NCBI GenBank assembly: GCA_006176705.1
Contig: QRFJ01004867.1
Location: 1-64,000 of the forward strand
Source of the DNA: Cocos nucifera
Taxonomy: Eukaryota; Streptophyta; Magnoliopsida; Arecales; Arecaceae
DNA: 64,000 nt
Direction: 5' to 3'
Part shown: piece after piece, positions 10,951 to 23,751 of the stretch
Position numbering within the stretch: the stretch's first letter is position 1
Layout of the letters: each line of letters starts with the position of its first letter
The notes under the pieces: generated by a model
Database searches by the model: none
What the model was told of the DNA's origin: nothing
What the model saw: the letters and a program-made list of their open reading frames with translations, nothing else
Position numbers and translations under genes: made by a program

Positions 10951-13407
10951 TGAAACTTTTTCAAGATCATGCAGCAGAAGACTTAAATAAATTAAATATT
11001 TATTTAAATAAATATAAAAACATCCTAGATCTAAGATTTATTACATGATCAAAGCATAATATTAAATCAAAAATTAAAAATACAAAGAAAAAATTAACAT
11101 ATTAATCTCATCAACATGCTACAATACTACATCTAATGTAGCCATGGAATAACATATTAGATCTAATACTTGAGCAAGTTAGATGTTCTAACTTACTGAT
11201 CTAGGCTTGAGGATGAAGTCATGAGCCGTACATGCATTCGACCTCTAGGAGTCATCCACACGAGCCCACGAACATGATCTAAAATCTTGATGCAGGAAAT
11301 CAGCACAGCATGTTAGTACTGTGCTGATCTCTCTTCGATGGTTGATATGATGCTTCCTTCTTCGAGACTTGGACTCTCCAAAATATTAAAAGAAAGAAGA
11401 GAGATTTCAAATCTGAGACTCTCTCAGACAAACATCAAAAGGAGGAGGAGAAGAGAAAATCGAACAGCCCTAGAAGAAGACCCTCTTCTTCTTCTCTTTT
11501 CTCTTACCTAGACACCTAGTTTGGTGTCCATGGAATCCCCACACCTAAGGTTCTCTCTCCATGATTTTTGCACACCTTAAAGCTCTCTTAATGATCTATA
11601 GTTTACAAAAAAATTAGGCCAAAATTCATCCTAAATTTATAGAAAAAGAAAAGTTCTTGTCTAGGTCAAAAACTAGATAAGGAAGGACTAGTCTTGGCAA
11701 GAGGTTGGAGCGCCCAACTCTTGGACGCCCCTCCTCTGATTTTTTTTGGTGAATCCAGCAAGAATACATGCTCAAAATTCCTTCTTTCTCATGTAGAATA
11801 AAAGAGAAAAAAATAGGAAAGGGGTGGCACACATAGAAGGAGGTGTTTTGGTTTATAATGATTCTATCTCATAAAATCCTAGATCAAAAATAAACTTCTC
11901 CTTTTGACTTGGTCAACCACCAAATTACCATATGAGAAAGAGAGGGAGAGATGAGATGTGTGTGAAGATCAGGGGATAGAGAATTTTCATGAAAATTTTC
12001 TAAAAAATAGGCATGGGGGGCGTGGAGGGCTAAGGTGGCGCAAGGTAGAATTCTAGTCACTAGGATTCCATCTATGACTTGGTCAAATATGGTTCCTCAA
12101 ACCAAATTAAATTAAAACCAAGTCAGTCAAATTAAATTAGGTTCTAACCTAATTAAGAATTTAATTAAATTAGATTATATTAAATTTAATAATTTTATTT
12201 TTTAATCAAATTAGAAAATTTGGTTGACCCAAGTCCTAGTTGAACTAGGACTAGTTTTCCTTGCACTTGGCTTATCCAATAAGCCAATTGGACTTAATCC
12301 AATCAAGTTCAAACTAAATATAATTAAATAATATTTAATTAGACTTAATCTCAATCCTTTGGCTTAATCAAATTAACTCAATTAATAATCAAATTGCTAA
12401 TCGATCCTCCTATAATGCTTGCACTAGGTTAAACATCAATCGTATTGATTGTTTAACCCTAGAACGATTCTCAATCATTGATCAACCATCCAATCAAATC
12501 ATGAGCTCTAATATATGTGACCTCGTAGATCTAAACCTAAGCTGGTAGTATAAAAATATATTTTTATATCAATCAAAGTAACCATATAGCAATGATATCC
12601 GACGATCGGATAGATCGAATGTGTAGAACAATATCCTTAGAACCCATGTAGATACAGTTTTCATATAATTCATCCCCTTGACCAATATGCTCATAGGATA
12701 CCTCAGAGTTTAACTGTGAACTCTGATTAGGTTATCCACATTGTATTTCAAAATACCAAATCTATTCGAAGGATTATCCTAATCAAGATTTTGCTATATT
12801 GAAATATAGTGATACATTTTTCTCCAAATCTTGGAGTGGTCAATTCCATCTTGGTCACACTCTAACTTTGCAAATACTTGACTGTGCATAGAAGCCTTTC
12901 ATTATTGAATTAGAAACTCAGTTAGTTCGATACCAAAGCACGGTGAGTTACTTGTAAGTCACTAAGGTGATCTCAGGTCTAAGACACTTATACATATATC
13001 CCATCAAAGGTATTCTCGATAGTAGAATTCTCTAAAGTTAGTCACATTCAATGATGATATACCCATACATCTCACTTGTATACCATATCAATATCTCTAC
13101 ACTCCTTGGTTAAGATGACAACTAACCTATATGGCATATAGTGACCTATGCTCGATAGACGCTATTGTCCTAATTAATAGCCTATCATTTGGTCATGAAC
13201 AAATTTAAGAACTAATTGATAAATCCTCTCTTCATCGAAGCTAAATAGTTCTAAGGACTTCATTATAATAATAGAGTTCGTTAGAAGATAAATTCTTTAT
13301 GATGAAAAATGCCAAAAGTATTTTATTTATTAATGAATCAATTACAGATATAATGTAGCTCAACCATCAACAGGCTGATAATTAACTTTAGGATACATTT
13401 TTCAACA
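10951..13407 (-). repeat. family B-related solo LTR with target duplication GATCT
   Basis: On the minus strand it begins TGTTGAAAAATG at 13407 and ends AAAGTTTCA at 10951, a TG...CA LTR of about 2.46 kb. GATCT flanks it on both sides (10946-10950 and 13408-13412). No PBS, polypurine tract or coding sequence adjoins it, so it is a solo LTR left after recombination between two LTRs. It is homologous to the B LTR at 4043 but quite diverged. It lies in the leader of the family C element. Confidence 0.85.
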
Positions 13408-13490
13408 GATCTGAGACATACTATGGAATATTTATGTAGATTTTTGATTTTATCCTGTATGACTTCTTCTTCTCTTCTACGCACCATCAG

Positions 13491-13577
13491 GCTCTGACAC
13501 CAATTATTGAGATCCATAGTACTACTCTGATATCAGATGTTGATGCATCATCCTGGCATCACCTAGCTCTGATACCA
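13491..13577 (-). other. three PBS-like motifs before the right C LTR
   Basis: GCTCTGACACCA (13491-13502), ACTCTGATATCA (13524-13535) and GCTCTGATACCA (13566-13577) are three versions of the reverse-complemented initiator tRNA-Met PBS. The last is exact and touches the LTR at 13578, so it is the functional-position PBS. Confidence 0.7.
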
Positions 13578-14520
13578 TGTTATGAAAACCCCTGATCTTT
13601 AACATGGATATGGAGAGATCTTCGACATTCTCTAAGGGCAACATACCATAGATCCAACACCTAGATCTATGCTGGGGTGCCTCGCTCCTAGGGCTTGAGG
13701 GAGGCGCCCCCTCTCTCAAAGGCTTCTTGAATAACCTAAGGCAATAACACTAGAGAGAAGAGAGAAGAGAGATTGAGGAAGAAAAGATCTGTATTCACTG
13801 CTTCTCTAAAAATCCTAATAAAATCTATATATTTATACATAGCCATTATGTCCGACCAAAAATTCTTCTGGCTAATCCAATACATGAAAATACATACCAA
13901 GCCCATGTACACTCATGTCTCCCATGCTCTCATCTCTTAGATTTAAACCTAATCCATACATGAGTTAGCCCTCTTAAGATCTCTCAAATCAGGTCTTAAG
14001 AACCTTAAGATAAGTTCCTATCCTTATCCCAAATAGACTTTTCGTGTAACTCTATCCGTGCACTAAGCCAGATCAGTCTTGAGATTGAGTTGGCTAACCT
14101 GAGACTAGGTCGACTTAATTTCAGACTGAGTTAACCTAGTTGCATGCTATGCTTGTAGTCCTAAATGCGCACCTTTTTATTTAGCCTATCCACTAAGACT
14201 TAGCCAACCCAATTCCAGACTAAGCCGGCTAACCTGTAGAAAAGCTCCTTCTCTACAATCTTTATTCCCTGACTTTGGTTTCTTGCTCCATCTTATGTTC
14301 CAGGCCTTCAAAGCACCAACCAAGTCCCTTAAGATCCTCAACACCTGAACTTTAAATTCGTGGAGGGCTAAACACCACCTCCACCCTAGGATAACTCATG
14401 TTCTAGCCCTAGGACCATACCTGTCCTAGCCCTAGGACCACACCTATCCTAAAATCTTTGGAGTCATCATCCTGACTCCTTCCATGGCCTTCCAAAGCTT
14501 GGGAGTACCACCAATCCTCA
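13578..14520 (-). repeat. family C 5' LTR (right copy)
   Basis: It matches 8361-9243. Homology ends sharply at 14520 after CCAATCCTCA (minus-strand LTR start TGAGGATTGG), and the other end abuts an exact PBS. It is thus the 5' LTR of a minus-strand element whose internal region runs left. The minus-strand frame at 13522-13719 is LTR/leader sequence and not a gene. Confidence 0.8.
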
Positions 14521-14743
14521 TAATAAATACCCTATATATAAGGAGAAGTGACAACCCAGATTAATCTACTCACCAATGGATTTAGACCACTTGTCTATCA
14601 TCTAGAGAGACTGTAGAAAAGCTATTTTAGCATACCCATTCTAATTAAGCCATGTAAGCTGGATCTGTGTGGCAGTTTAACCAATTAATAAAAAGGTGAC
14701 ATGTGTCCAACTTTGCCTTAATGTCAATGGAACGGCCAATGAT
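14521..14743. other. flank of element P1, unassigned
   Basis: No coding sequence is seen. Together with 41744-41958 it forms the pre-insertion target of P1, and may be the non-coding 3' part of a gypsy element whose polypurine tract is at 41943-41958. Confidence 0.4.
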
Positions 14744-14748
14744 GATTT

Positions 14749-17000
14749 TGTTAGATATGTGCCCTAGAAGCCAGATTGGCTAAACTTATAATATACTTCT
14801 AAGAATAATTTTATAATTTTGATAATAAATTAATAAAAGAATTATTTTCTATCATAGTGTGTATTTAAAGTGTCTGTGATACATTCTTTGAGTTAATAAT
14901 ACTAATAATTCATATTTTCAAGAGTTGAAAATTTAAGACATGAATTCTCATAATTAACTCATAAATTAAACCCGATCGTAGGAACATCACAAGGATGATG
15001 ATCGATCCAGAAGATTGGTATATGATCACTTTTTTAGGATAGATGTGTCATGAGTCTAAGGTGTGAAGACACCTGAGTGAGAGTATAGGTACTCATTAGA
15101 GAATGAGGGCACTAAGCGTGACCACCTTGAGCAGTCATAAGGAAGTCTACCTTTTTATCGATAACTGGCTCGATGCTACAGTGGTGTATCTGGTTCTTTA
15201 CTTGAGGTATATCGATAGTTCACCTTGAGGGTGTTATAGTTTGACTACATCATAACTCCTAGCCATTCAGAATTCTGAGGTGTATGTTGGCTATAGCATG
15301 TTCATTGTAGGAATTGGATTGTACCAATAGGAGATCTATTACCTCGATAGATGAGAAATAGTCCTATGATAATCATGAGATTGAGTCCTTAAGCCCATGG
15401 CCATGGCAAAGTGAAGATGATAGAAAGAGTTTCTATTAGAATTTTACATTGGACTCAAATCAAATGATTAATTCATATAATGGATGTCGGGTTTGACGAG
15501 TTCACCTTAACCCTAATTTTGTTGGGGCTCAAGATATAAGAACCCAATCACATAGGTAATTGCACTGAGAGGTTTGCTTTCAACTCTGATGGATTGCCAC
15601 CATATACTATTAGGTATCATTGGTGGATTTTGGAAGCAATAAGAATGATTTTGATAATCGATCATTCTAATTGTATGAATCAAAAAAATTCTGATCCATC
15701 AAAAGGTATTTCGATGATGTCGATGATAGAGATCGTGACATATCTCATTACAACGGAACTAAATCTAACTGGATCACACAAATAAGGGTTTGAGTTTAGA
15801 TGTCATCAGTTGAGCTAATCTAGTTCAATTGATTTGGATAAGATCCAATCAGGTTCAAGGTAATCATGCTAGTTGATTGAGCCTGACTTTCTCCTTCTAT
15901 AATCTTTCTGATTCATCGTAATTGAGTTAAATTTGATTTCACTCATTCTTGTATCTTTAATGAGTTTAATTTTATCTTATTGGAATCTATCCAAATTAGA
16001 TTAATTGTAAAAGTTAAATCCATTCATGGTGAAATTGAACTAGGGTCAAAAGTTGACCTAATTGAGAGAACTGAGGGTCACCTGATCAGAGGCTTCTAGA
16101 AAATTTTTTGAAAATAATTTGGCTCTAATTTTTGGATATGTGATTGGGCTCGAGTCATACTTTGGGTGAGCCCAATTTCATGATTTTTAGTGGCACCTAG
16201 ATTGAGTTTCTAATAGAGTTTGATTTGGATTAAACTCTTAAAGAGAGGAGTCCCATGCGCCATGGACTCCTCTTTATTCTTTCTTCTTGCCAACTTGGGA
16301 GGAGTTTTGGGTGAAAAAAACCTGATAAATATCAGGTGGGCAATGTGGGTTATCAGATTGGAGTCCTAGATAATCAAGCAAATGAGTTGCTTGATCATTT
16401 AGGAGTCTAGATGGTGCAAGGATCTTCTATAAAAACACCTATGCATAAGGCCTTTGTAGAATTCTGATTGCCATGTCCATATGCTACCGCCCCTTCCATC
16501 TTCCATGCCCCATCTAATCCTCTCTCTCTCCTTATTCTATGTGCCAAAATTTGGGTGCAAATCAAAAAAGAAGATCCAATCTAATTTATGAAGAGTTCAG
16601 CATCTATGCGATGGTGTTCGTGAAACAGACAAGCTGCCTTCAGAAATTGTTTTGAAGGTTCTTCATATCATATTCAAATTTGATCTTTGGAGACAAGATT
16701 CATGAGGAGAAGACGTCTAGATCTTGCCTGAGTGGACACTAGTAGAGGTCATGCGCATGCATGGCTCCTTCCAGAACCTTAGAAAAAATCAGGATCATCA
16801 TAGGATAATCAGATTATCCAAATAAGAAAAGAAATTAAATCTAATTTAATTTTATTTTTAATTTTTAATATCAGATCACTATGATTAGATCTAAAAACTT
16901 TTAGATTTGATTAGATCATTTAAAAAAAATTTTAGAAAAATTCACCTCAGATCTGATCAGATCTACACGATTCTGTGATGAAAAATGAGATTTTTCTTCA
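14749..17000 (+). repeat. P1 5' LTR
   Basis: It starts TGTTAGATATG and ends TTCTTCA, two bases before the PBS; 2252 bases. It closely matches 39471-41738. The frame at 15594-15785 lies wholly within it and has no domain. Confidence 0.9.
16428..16435 (+). promoter_or_regulatory. TATA box in P1 5' LTR
   Basis: TATAAAAA sits at the place in the LTR where other A LTRs have TATAAATA; the copy in the 3' LTR is at 41163-41169. It probably marks the end of U3. Confidence 0.6.
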
Positions 17001-17002
17001 AC

Positions 17003-17014
17003 TGGTATCAGAGC
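17003..17014 (+). other. P1 primer binding site (initiator tRNA-Met)
   Basis: TGGTATCAGAGC is complementary to the 3' end of plant initiator tRNA-Met and lies two bases after the LTR; it primes minus-strand synthesis. Confidence 0.9.
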
Positions 17015-18729
17015 CAGGTTGGCTATTCTTCAAATCTATTTTAGATCTAATTTATTTTTTTATTTATAATATAATATTAAATAATTTTAGATATCACATC
17101 AGATATAATTAGATCTAAAATTAAAAAATTAAAATTAAATAAATTTAGATCTACAATGTATGAGATGCATGACTAGACTAAATATAGAATAGTTCTATGT
17201 ATAATCTAGCACAATCATATTTTTAATTTAATTAAAAATAATTTTAGATCTTTTTAATTTCTATTTTTTAAGTTATAATTATTATAACAAGATCTAAAAA
17301 GTAGAAAATAAAATTTTAATTTATTCATATAAGATATGAAAGATGCATGCTTAGACTAGTTATAGAATAGTTTTATAAAATGTCTAGAATAGTTTTATTT
17401 GATATGATCAAATTTAAATTCTATTTTTTAAATATTATATGTGATATATCAGATCTGAAAGCATGCATATTTAATTTAGTTATGATGTATGAGATGTATG
17501 CAAAATATGTATAAGTTAGATTATTAATTGTATATGCGATATATGATTTAGATCTAACTAGTTTTGTAGTAGAAATCATATTTCTGATTAAGGTATGCCC
17601 CTTGGCCATCTGGTTATAAGAATAAAGTAGGATTTAAAGACACTCTCCTTTCATTCGATGGAGTATTCTTATGATGTGTAGTAGTGCTGCGCATTCATCC
17701 ATAATTAGAAATCAGAACTTATTTTTCTGCAAAATTCTAAATCCTAAAATCCTAGGATTTTATTACATGTTTTATTTATAAACCCAAAACTTAATTAAGA
17801 ATTAAGATTATAAAATTAATTAGATCTAAAATTATGAATTTTCAAATCTAAGACATATTCATAAAATTAGGTTCGGGCTTGGGTAGCTCAATTAGGTCTA
17901 GTGGTTGATCAAATTGAATTAAGAGTTGGTTAGGTGGGATCAAAGAAAGCTTAGATTTAACCAGCCTAATAGGATTAAGTCTGGATCAAGATCAAATCAC
18001 ATTGTGATGTGACTCAATCAAATTAAGATCTAATTTGGCTCCATAGTTTGAGCCTGGATTGTAGGCTAATCTAATTGATTCTAATTCGATAATTTAGTAT
18101 CTAAGTTAAGTCTGATAGATACGACCGACTGATTTTTAATTGGAAGCTGCTCGATCTGAATGCATTCTTGTTGAGTTAGTGGCATATCCCTTCCACCAAT
18201 CTCACTTACTTGACCATTTGTGTCGATCCAATTCTGATTTAAGGTAGCTAACAATTCGAGCCAACCCATGCCATAAGGTTAGTCATAATTGTTATGACTA
18301 AGTCAAGTCAAGTTTGAAGAGACCTAAATTAATTTTTTTTAATAAAATATTGAGTCCAAGGTCTTCCATCATTGTTGATGTGCGGCTATTTTCGGAGTTA
18401 ATTGTTCTTGGTTGGTTACAATGGGTCAATTGTACTAGAAAGATGCAACCATATTTATTAGACGTTGGATGCTACGTGTTAGAGGATAGGTTAGGCTCAA
18501 TATTTTAGATACGATGAGGGACCCAATCAGAAATCTAATTCATGCAAATGATAGGTCTGACTTAACTAACGAGTAGATTAATATTCTAGACATGGTGAGA
18601 TTTATGAATTAGAGATCAAGTTTGGATGCACCATGATTAGAGAATCATTGGACAAGAGTTGTCCACTCATCAGTTGATCCATCACCAATAACTGTTAGGT
18701 AAGATGATGAGCCAGTTGGTGGGATCGCA
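17015..18729 (+). other. P1 leader, first part (non-coding)
   Basis: AT-rich and stop-rich, homologous to the leaders at 22508-23751, 51842-53700, 31271-33097 (minus) and 61481-63320 (minus). It contains the conserved TAAGAATAAAG...TTCTTATGATG hairpin near 17620-17680. Frames at 17421-17609, 18081-18269 and 18314-18508 have no domain. The leader resumes at 35343 after the M1 insertion. Confidence 0.75.
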
Positions 18730-18734
18730 CCATC

Positions 18735-20221
18735 TGAAGAGAAAAATCCTATTTCCCGAATCAGGTTCGTTCAAATATGATTGGATCAAGAGGATTATTT
18801 CAAAAAAAAAATTTCTTAGATCCAAATCAGATCTGAGACTCTTCAGATTTGATTTTATCAATCTAATAAAATAAAAAAATAAAATAATTAAATCTAATTT
18901 AGTTATATCTTATTATGGATAATTCTATTATCCTATGATGATCCCGATGTTTGCTTGAGATTCTGGATGTAGCCACGCAAGTGCCTAGCCTCTACCGGTA
19001 TCTACTCGAGTAGGATCTAGAGATCTTCTTCTTCTCAATTTATCCTCCAAAAAATTAGATCTAGATCTGATCTTAAAAATCTTCAAAATAGCTTTTGAAG
19101 ATCAGTCGTTGTCTCTTGCAGCAATGCTGCCTTCTTCCTTTTCTGTCGTCTTTCTCTTGCTCGGATCGCACCAAACTCACACCCAAAAACTCTTGGACGT
19201 GGATAGGAGAGAGAGGACCTAAAGGTCCCATGGAGAGGGAGGGAGAGAAGCCTTATGACATGGGCAAAGGGTAGAAACTTCTTCTTCTAGGTGCAAATAG
19301 GATTTATATAGACCCTGCAAGGCCATGTAGTGCCACATCATCCTGACCAATCATGGCTCTTCATGCAATCAGATCTAAATCTGATTGGTGAGACAACATC
19401 ATCTGATTCAATCAGATTAGAGTCCCTCATAAACCTCCTTAGCTGGCACCAAGACTAGTCAATGAGGACTCTTTGGTGCCACCCAAGTTGAAACCATGAA
19501 GCAACTAGAGTCCCATCTGTATGGGACTCCAAGCGTGATCCTCATGGTGTGCACGCCTCCCTAGGCATGCACCCCCTTTCTTTCTACTTTTTAGTAGGAG
19601 GACAAAGCCCCATGTTCTCTCCTATGGATGCATGACACATGACCAGATGTCTAAGTGTCAAAGGTCAACATTTGACCAAAGTCAAAAGACAAGATTTAGC
19701 AGGTGATGGAAAATGGCAGGTGTTATCTCAAATTTATCTCATAAATTAAGACAACCCTTTTTTAATTTGGACAAGCTCCAGTCAGACCAAGTTAAGGTTC
19801 CTGAGTGAGCCCAAACATATTTGGCTCAGTTGAGATAAGCTTTAATAATTGTTGAAGGAGAACATTAGGCTCAATCGTGTGCTAGCATGATTTTCTTGAA
19901 CCTAATTGAATCTTATTCAAATCAATTGAACTGGGTTAGTCCAATTAATGATATCTAGATCCAAACCTTTATTTGTATGATCCAGTTAGGTTCGGTTCTA
20001 AATGGTAATGGGATACATCGCGATCTCTATCATTGACATCATCGAAACACCTTTCGATGGATTAGAACTTTTTCTAATTCAGACAACTAGTATGATCGAT
20101 CATCCAAATCATTCTAATTGCTTCCAAAATCCACCAATGACACCTAGCAGCATATGGTGGAAACCCATCAGAACTAAAAATAAACCTCTTGGTATAGTTA
20201 CCTATGTGATTAAGTTCCTCT
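18735..20221 (-). repeat. M1 3' LTR, interrupted
   Basis: It starts TGAAGAGAAAAATCC after the CCATC target duplication and follows the other minus LTRs until 20221, where a plus LTR begins. The remainder (starting ATCTTGAGCCCC in the intact copies at 34530 and 46275) is not found next to it. Confidence 0.85.
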
Positions 20222-22507
20222 TATTAGATATGTGTGCCCTAGAAGCTAGAATTGGCTGATACTTATAATACACTTCTAGGGGTAAAATTATAATTTTGAC
20301 TATAAATAATAAAATGGATTATTTTCTATCACATATGTGTATTTAGTATCTGTGATACATCTCTTGAGTTAATGATAATGATAATTCTTATTTTCAAGAG
20401 TTGAAAATTTAAGATAAGAATTTTCATTATTAACTCATAAAATGCTCCGACCGTAGGATCGTCATGAGGATGGTGATTGATCCAGAAGATTAGTGTACAA
20501 TCGCTTCTTCATAGTAGATGAGTCTTGACTCTACGATGTAGAGACACTGAAGCGAGAGTATAGGTACTCATTAGAGAATGAGGGCACTGAACGTGACCAC
20601 CTCGAGTAGTCATAAGGAAGCCTACCTACTCGTCGATGACTGACTCGAAGCTGCAGTGGTATGTCTGGTTCTTTAACCTGAGGTGCATCGACAGTTTACC
20701 TTGAGAGTGTTATAGTTTGACTATACCATGACTCAGTCTCCTAGCCATTTGGAATTCTGAGGTGTATGTTGGCTATAGCATGTTCATTATAGAAACTGGA
20801 TTATACCAAGAGGAAACCTATCTACCTCGGTAGAAGAGGAGCAGCCCTATGATGATCATGAGAATCAAGTCCATAAGCCCATGGCCAAGGTAGAGAGTGA
20901 AATAATAGAAAGAGTTTCTATTAAGGTTTTGACATCGGACTTGAATCGAATGATTAAATCATATGATAGGAATTAGGGTTTGATGAGTTTACCTTAATCC
21001 TAATCTGATCGGGGCTCAAGATAGAAGAACTTAATCACACAAGTAGCTACACCAAGAGGTTTATTTTCAGTTTTGATGGATTGCCACCATATACTGCTAG
21101 GTGTCATTGGTGGATTTTGGGAGCAATTAGAATGATTTGGATGATCGATCATTCTAGTTGTCTAAATTAGAAGAGTTCTGATCCATCGAAAGGAGTTTCG
21201 ATGATGTCGATGATGGAGATCATGACATATCCCATTACCATACAGAACTGAACCTAACTAGATCACATAAACAAGGGTTTGGATTTGGATATCATCAATT
21301 AGACTAATCCAGTTCAATTGATTTGAATTAGATTCAATTAGGTTCAAGGAAATCGTGCTAGCACATGATTGAACCTAACATTCTCCTTTTTCTATCATTA
21401 AAGGTTGTCTCGACTGAGCCAAATATGTTTGTGCTCATTCAGGTACCTTTACCTAGTCTGACTGGAGCTTGTCCAGGTCATAAAAGAGTTGTCTTAATTT
21501 ATGAGATAAATTTGAGACAACACCTGCCATTTTTCATCACCTGCTAATTCTTGTCCTTTGACTTTGGTCAAACATTGACCTTTAACCCTTGGACATCTGC
21601 CTATATGTCATGCACCCATAGGAGAGACTTATTGACCAAGTCCACCTACCATTTGGTAGGTAGATGGAGGGCACATGCTTAGGATGGCGTGCGCCCCATG
21701 TGGATAAACATTAGAGTCCCATATGGATTGGACTCCAGGTTACTTCTTGGATTCAAACTAGGTGATCCTTACTTATAGACTTTGACTAGTCTAAGGCACC
21801 ATCTAAGGATGAATCTTTGGAGCTCTCATTTGATTGGATCATGTGATATCATTCCACCAATCAGATTTAGATCTGATTGCACGAAGCAACACGATTGGCT
21901 GGGATGATGCAGCACTGCATGGCGCAGTAGGGTCTATAAATAAACCCTGTCTGCGCCCAACCTAAAGAAGAGTTCCTCTTAGCCCATGCCCCAAGGCTGC
22001 CCCTCTCCCTTCTCTATGCCATCTTCTGACCCTCTCTCTCCTCTCCATGCCCAAGGAAGTTGGGCTTCAGTTTGGTGCGATCCAGGCAAGAAAAGGCTGA
22101 TGAGAAAGGAAGAAGGTAGCACTGTTGCAAAGACGACTGCTGATCCTTAGAAGGAGTTTTGAAGATCCTCCAAATTAGATCTAGATCTAATTTTTAGAGA
22201 AAAAAAGAGAAGGAGAAGATCACCAGATCTAGCCTGAGTGAATATTGGTAGAGGTCAGATGCTTGTGTGGCTAGATCCAGAACCTCAGGCAGCCAGCAGG
22301 ATCATCAAAAGGTAATCGGATTACCCAAAACCAAGATAACATTAATTTAGATTTAATTTAATTTAATTTTTTTATTTATTAGATCATAAAATTAGATTTA
22401 AAAGGTGTCATATCTAATTTAAATCTAAGAAAAAATTTTTAAAATATGCCTCTCGATCAAATCAAATTTGAATAAACCTGACCTAAGAAATCAGGATTTC
22501 TCCTTCA
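20222..22507 (+). repeat. P2 5' LTR (family A)
   Basis: It begins TATTAGATATGTG (terminal TG changed to TA) and ends TCCTTCA before a mutated PBS. Left target sequence CCTCT is at 20217-20221; the matching right copy is absent, so the 3' end of P2 and adjacent M1 sequence have been lost. The frame at 21365-21547 is LTR sequence. Confidence 0.85.
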
Positions 22508-23751
22508 ACTAGTATCAGAGTCCGGTTGCATAAAATTTATTTAGATCTGATTTAATTTGATAAATTAGTAATTTTAGATATCACATGAGATGTGATTAGA
22601 TCTAAAATTAAAAAATTAAAAAATTAAAATTAATTAATCTAGATCTAAAATGTATGAGATACATAACTAGACTTGGAATAGAATTATTCTATGTATAGTC
22701 TAGTATAATCATAATTTTTATTTGATTAATTATGATTTAAGATTTATTTATTTACTATTTTTTGATCTTATAAATATTATAATCAGATCTAAAAATAGAA
22801 AATAAATTAAGTTTAATTTGTTCATATAAGATATGATAGTTGCATGTTTAAACTAGTTGTAAAATAGTTCTACAAAAGATCTAGATTAAATTTTATTTGA
22901 TGTGATCAAATTTAAAATTAATTTTTTAGATGATTATGAGATAATTTAGATCTAAAAAATATGCATGATATGATACATGAGATGTATGCAAAATATATCT
23001 TAATTAGATCAATTTTTATATGAGATATATGCTTAAATCTAATTAGTTTTGTAGATTAATTATATTTTTGATTAAGGCATTCTCCTTGGCCGTCCGGTCA
23101 TAAGAATAAAGTAGGGTTTAAAGACCCTCTTCTTCTATTCGATGGGGTGTTCTTATGATGTGTAGGGGTGCTGCGCATTCATCCTTAATCAAAAATTGAA
23201 AACTTATTTTCTGCAAAACCCTAGACCCTGAAATTCTAGGATCTTATTTATATGTTTTATTTATGAACCCTAAACTTAATTAAAAATTAAGATTATAAAA
23301 TATTAATTAGATCTAAAATTCTCATATTGGGTTCGGACTTGGGTAGCTCAATTAGGTCTAGCGGTTGATCAAACCAAATCAAGAGTTGGTTAGATGGGAT
23401 CAACACTGATAAAATTGACCAGCCTAATAGGATTAAGTCTGGGTCAAGATCGAGTCACATGAGTGATCAACCAAGCTAAGACCTAATTAGGCTCAATGGT
23501 TAGAGTCTGGATTGTAGGCTAATCCGATTAGTTCTAGCTCAATAATTTGGTGTCTAAGGTAAGTTTGGTAGATACGACCGACTGATTTTTAATTATGAGC
23601 TACCCCACTCAAATGCATTCTTGTCGAGTTAATGGCATATCCCTTCCACCGGTCTCACTTACCTGGCCATGTTTGTTGGCTCAGTTCTGATCTGAGGTGG
23701 TCAATACTTCAAGCTAATCCATGCCACTAGGTTAGTCAAAATGATTATGAC
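22508..23751 (+). other. P2 PBS and partial leader
   Basis: The PBS at 22510-22521 reads TAGTATCAGAGT, two changes from the exact motif. The leader follows the P-main leader closely (conserved hairpin near 23100-23160) until 23751, where another plus-strand LTR starts. No P2 gag or pol is present. Confidence 0.75.
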
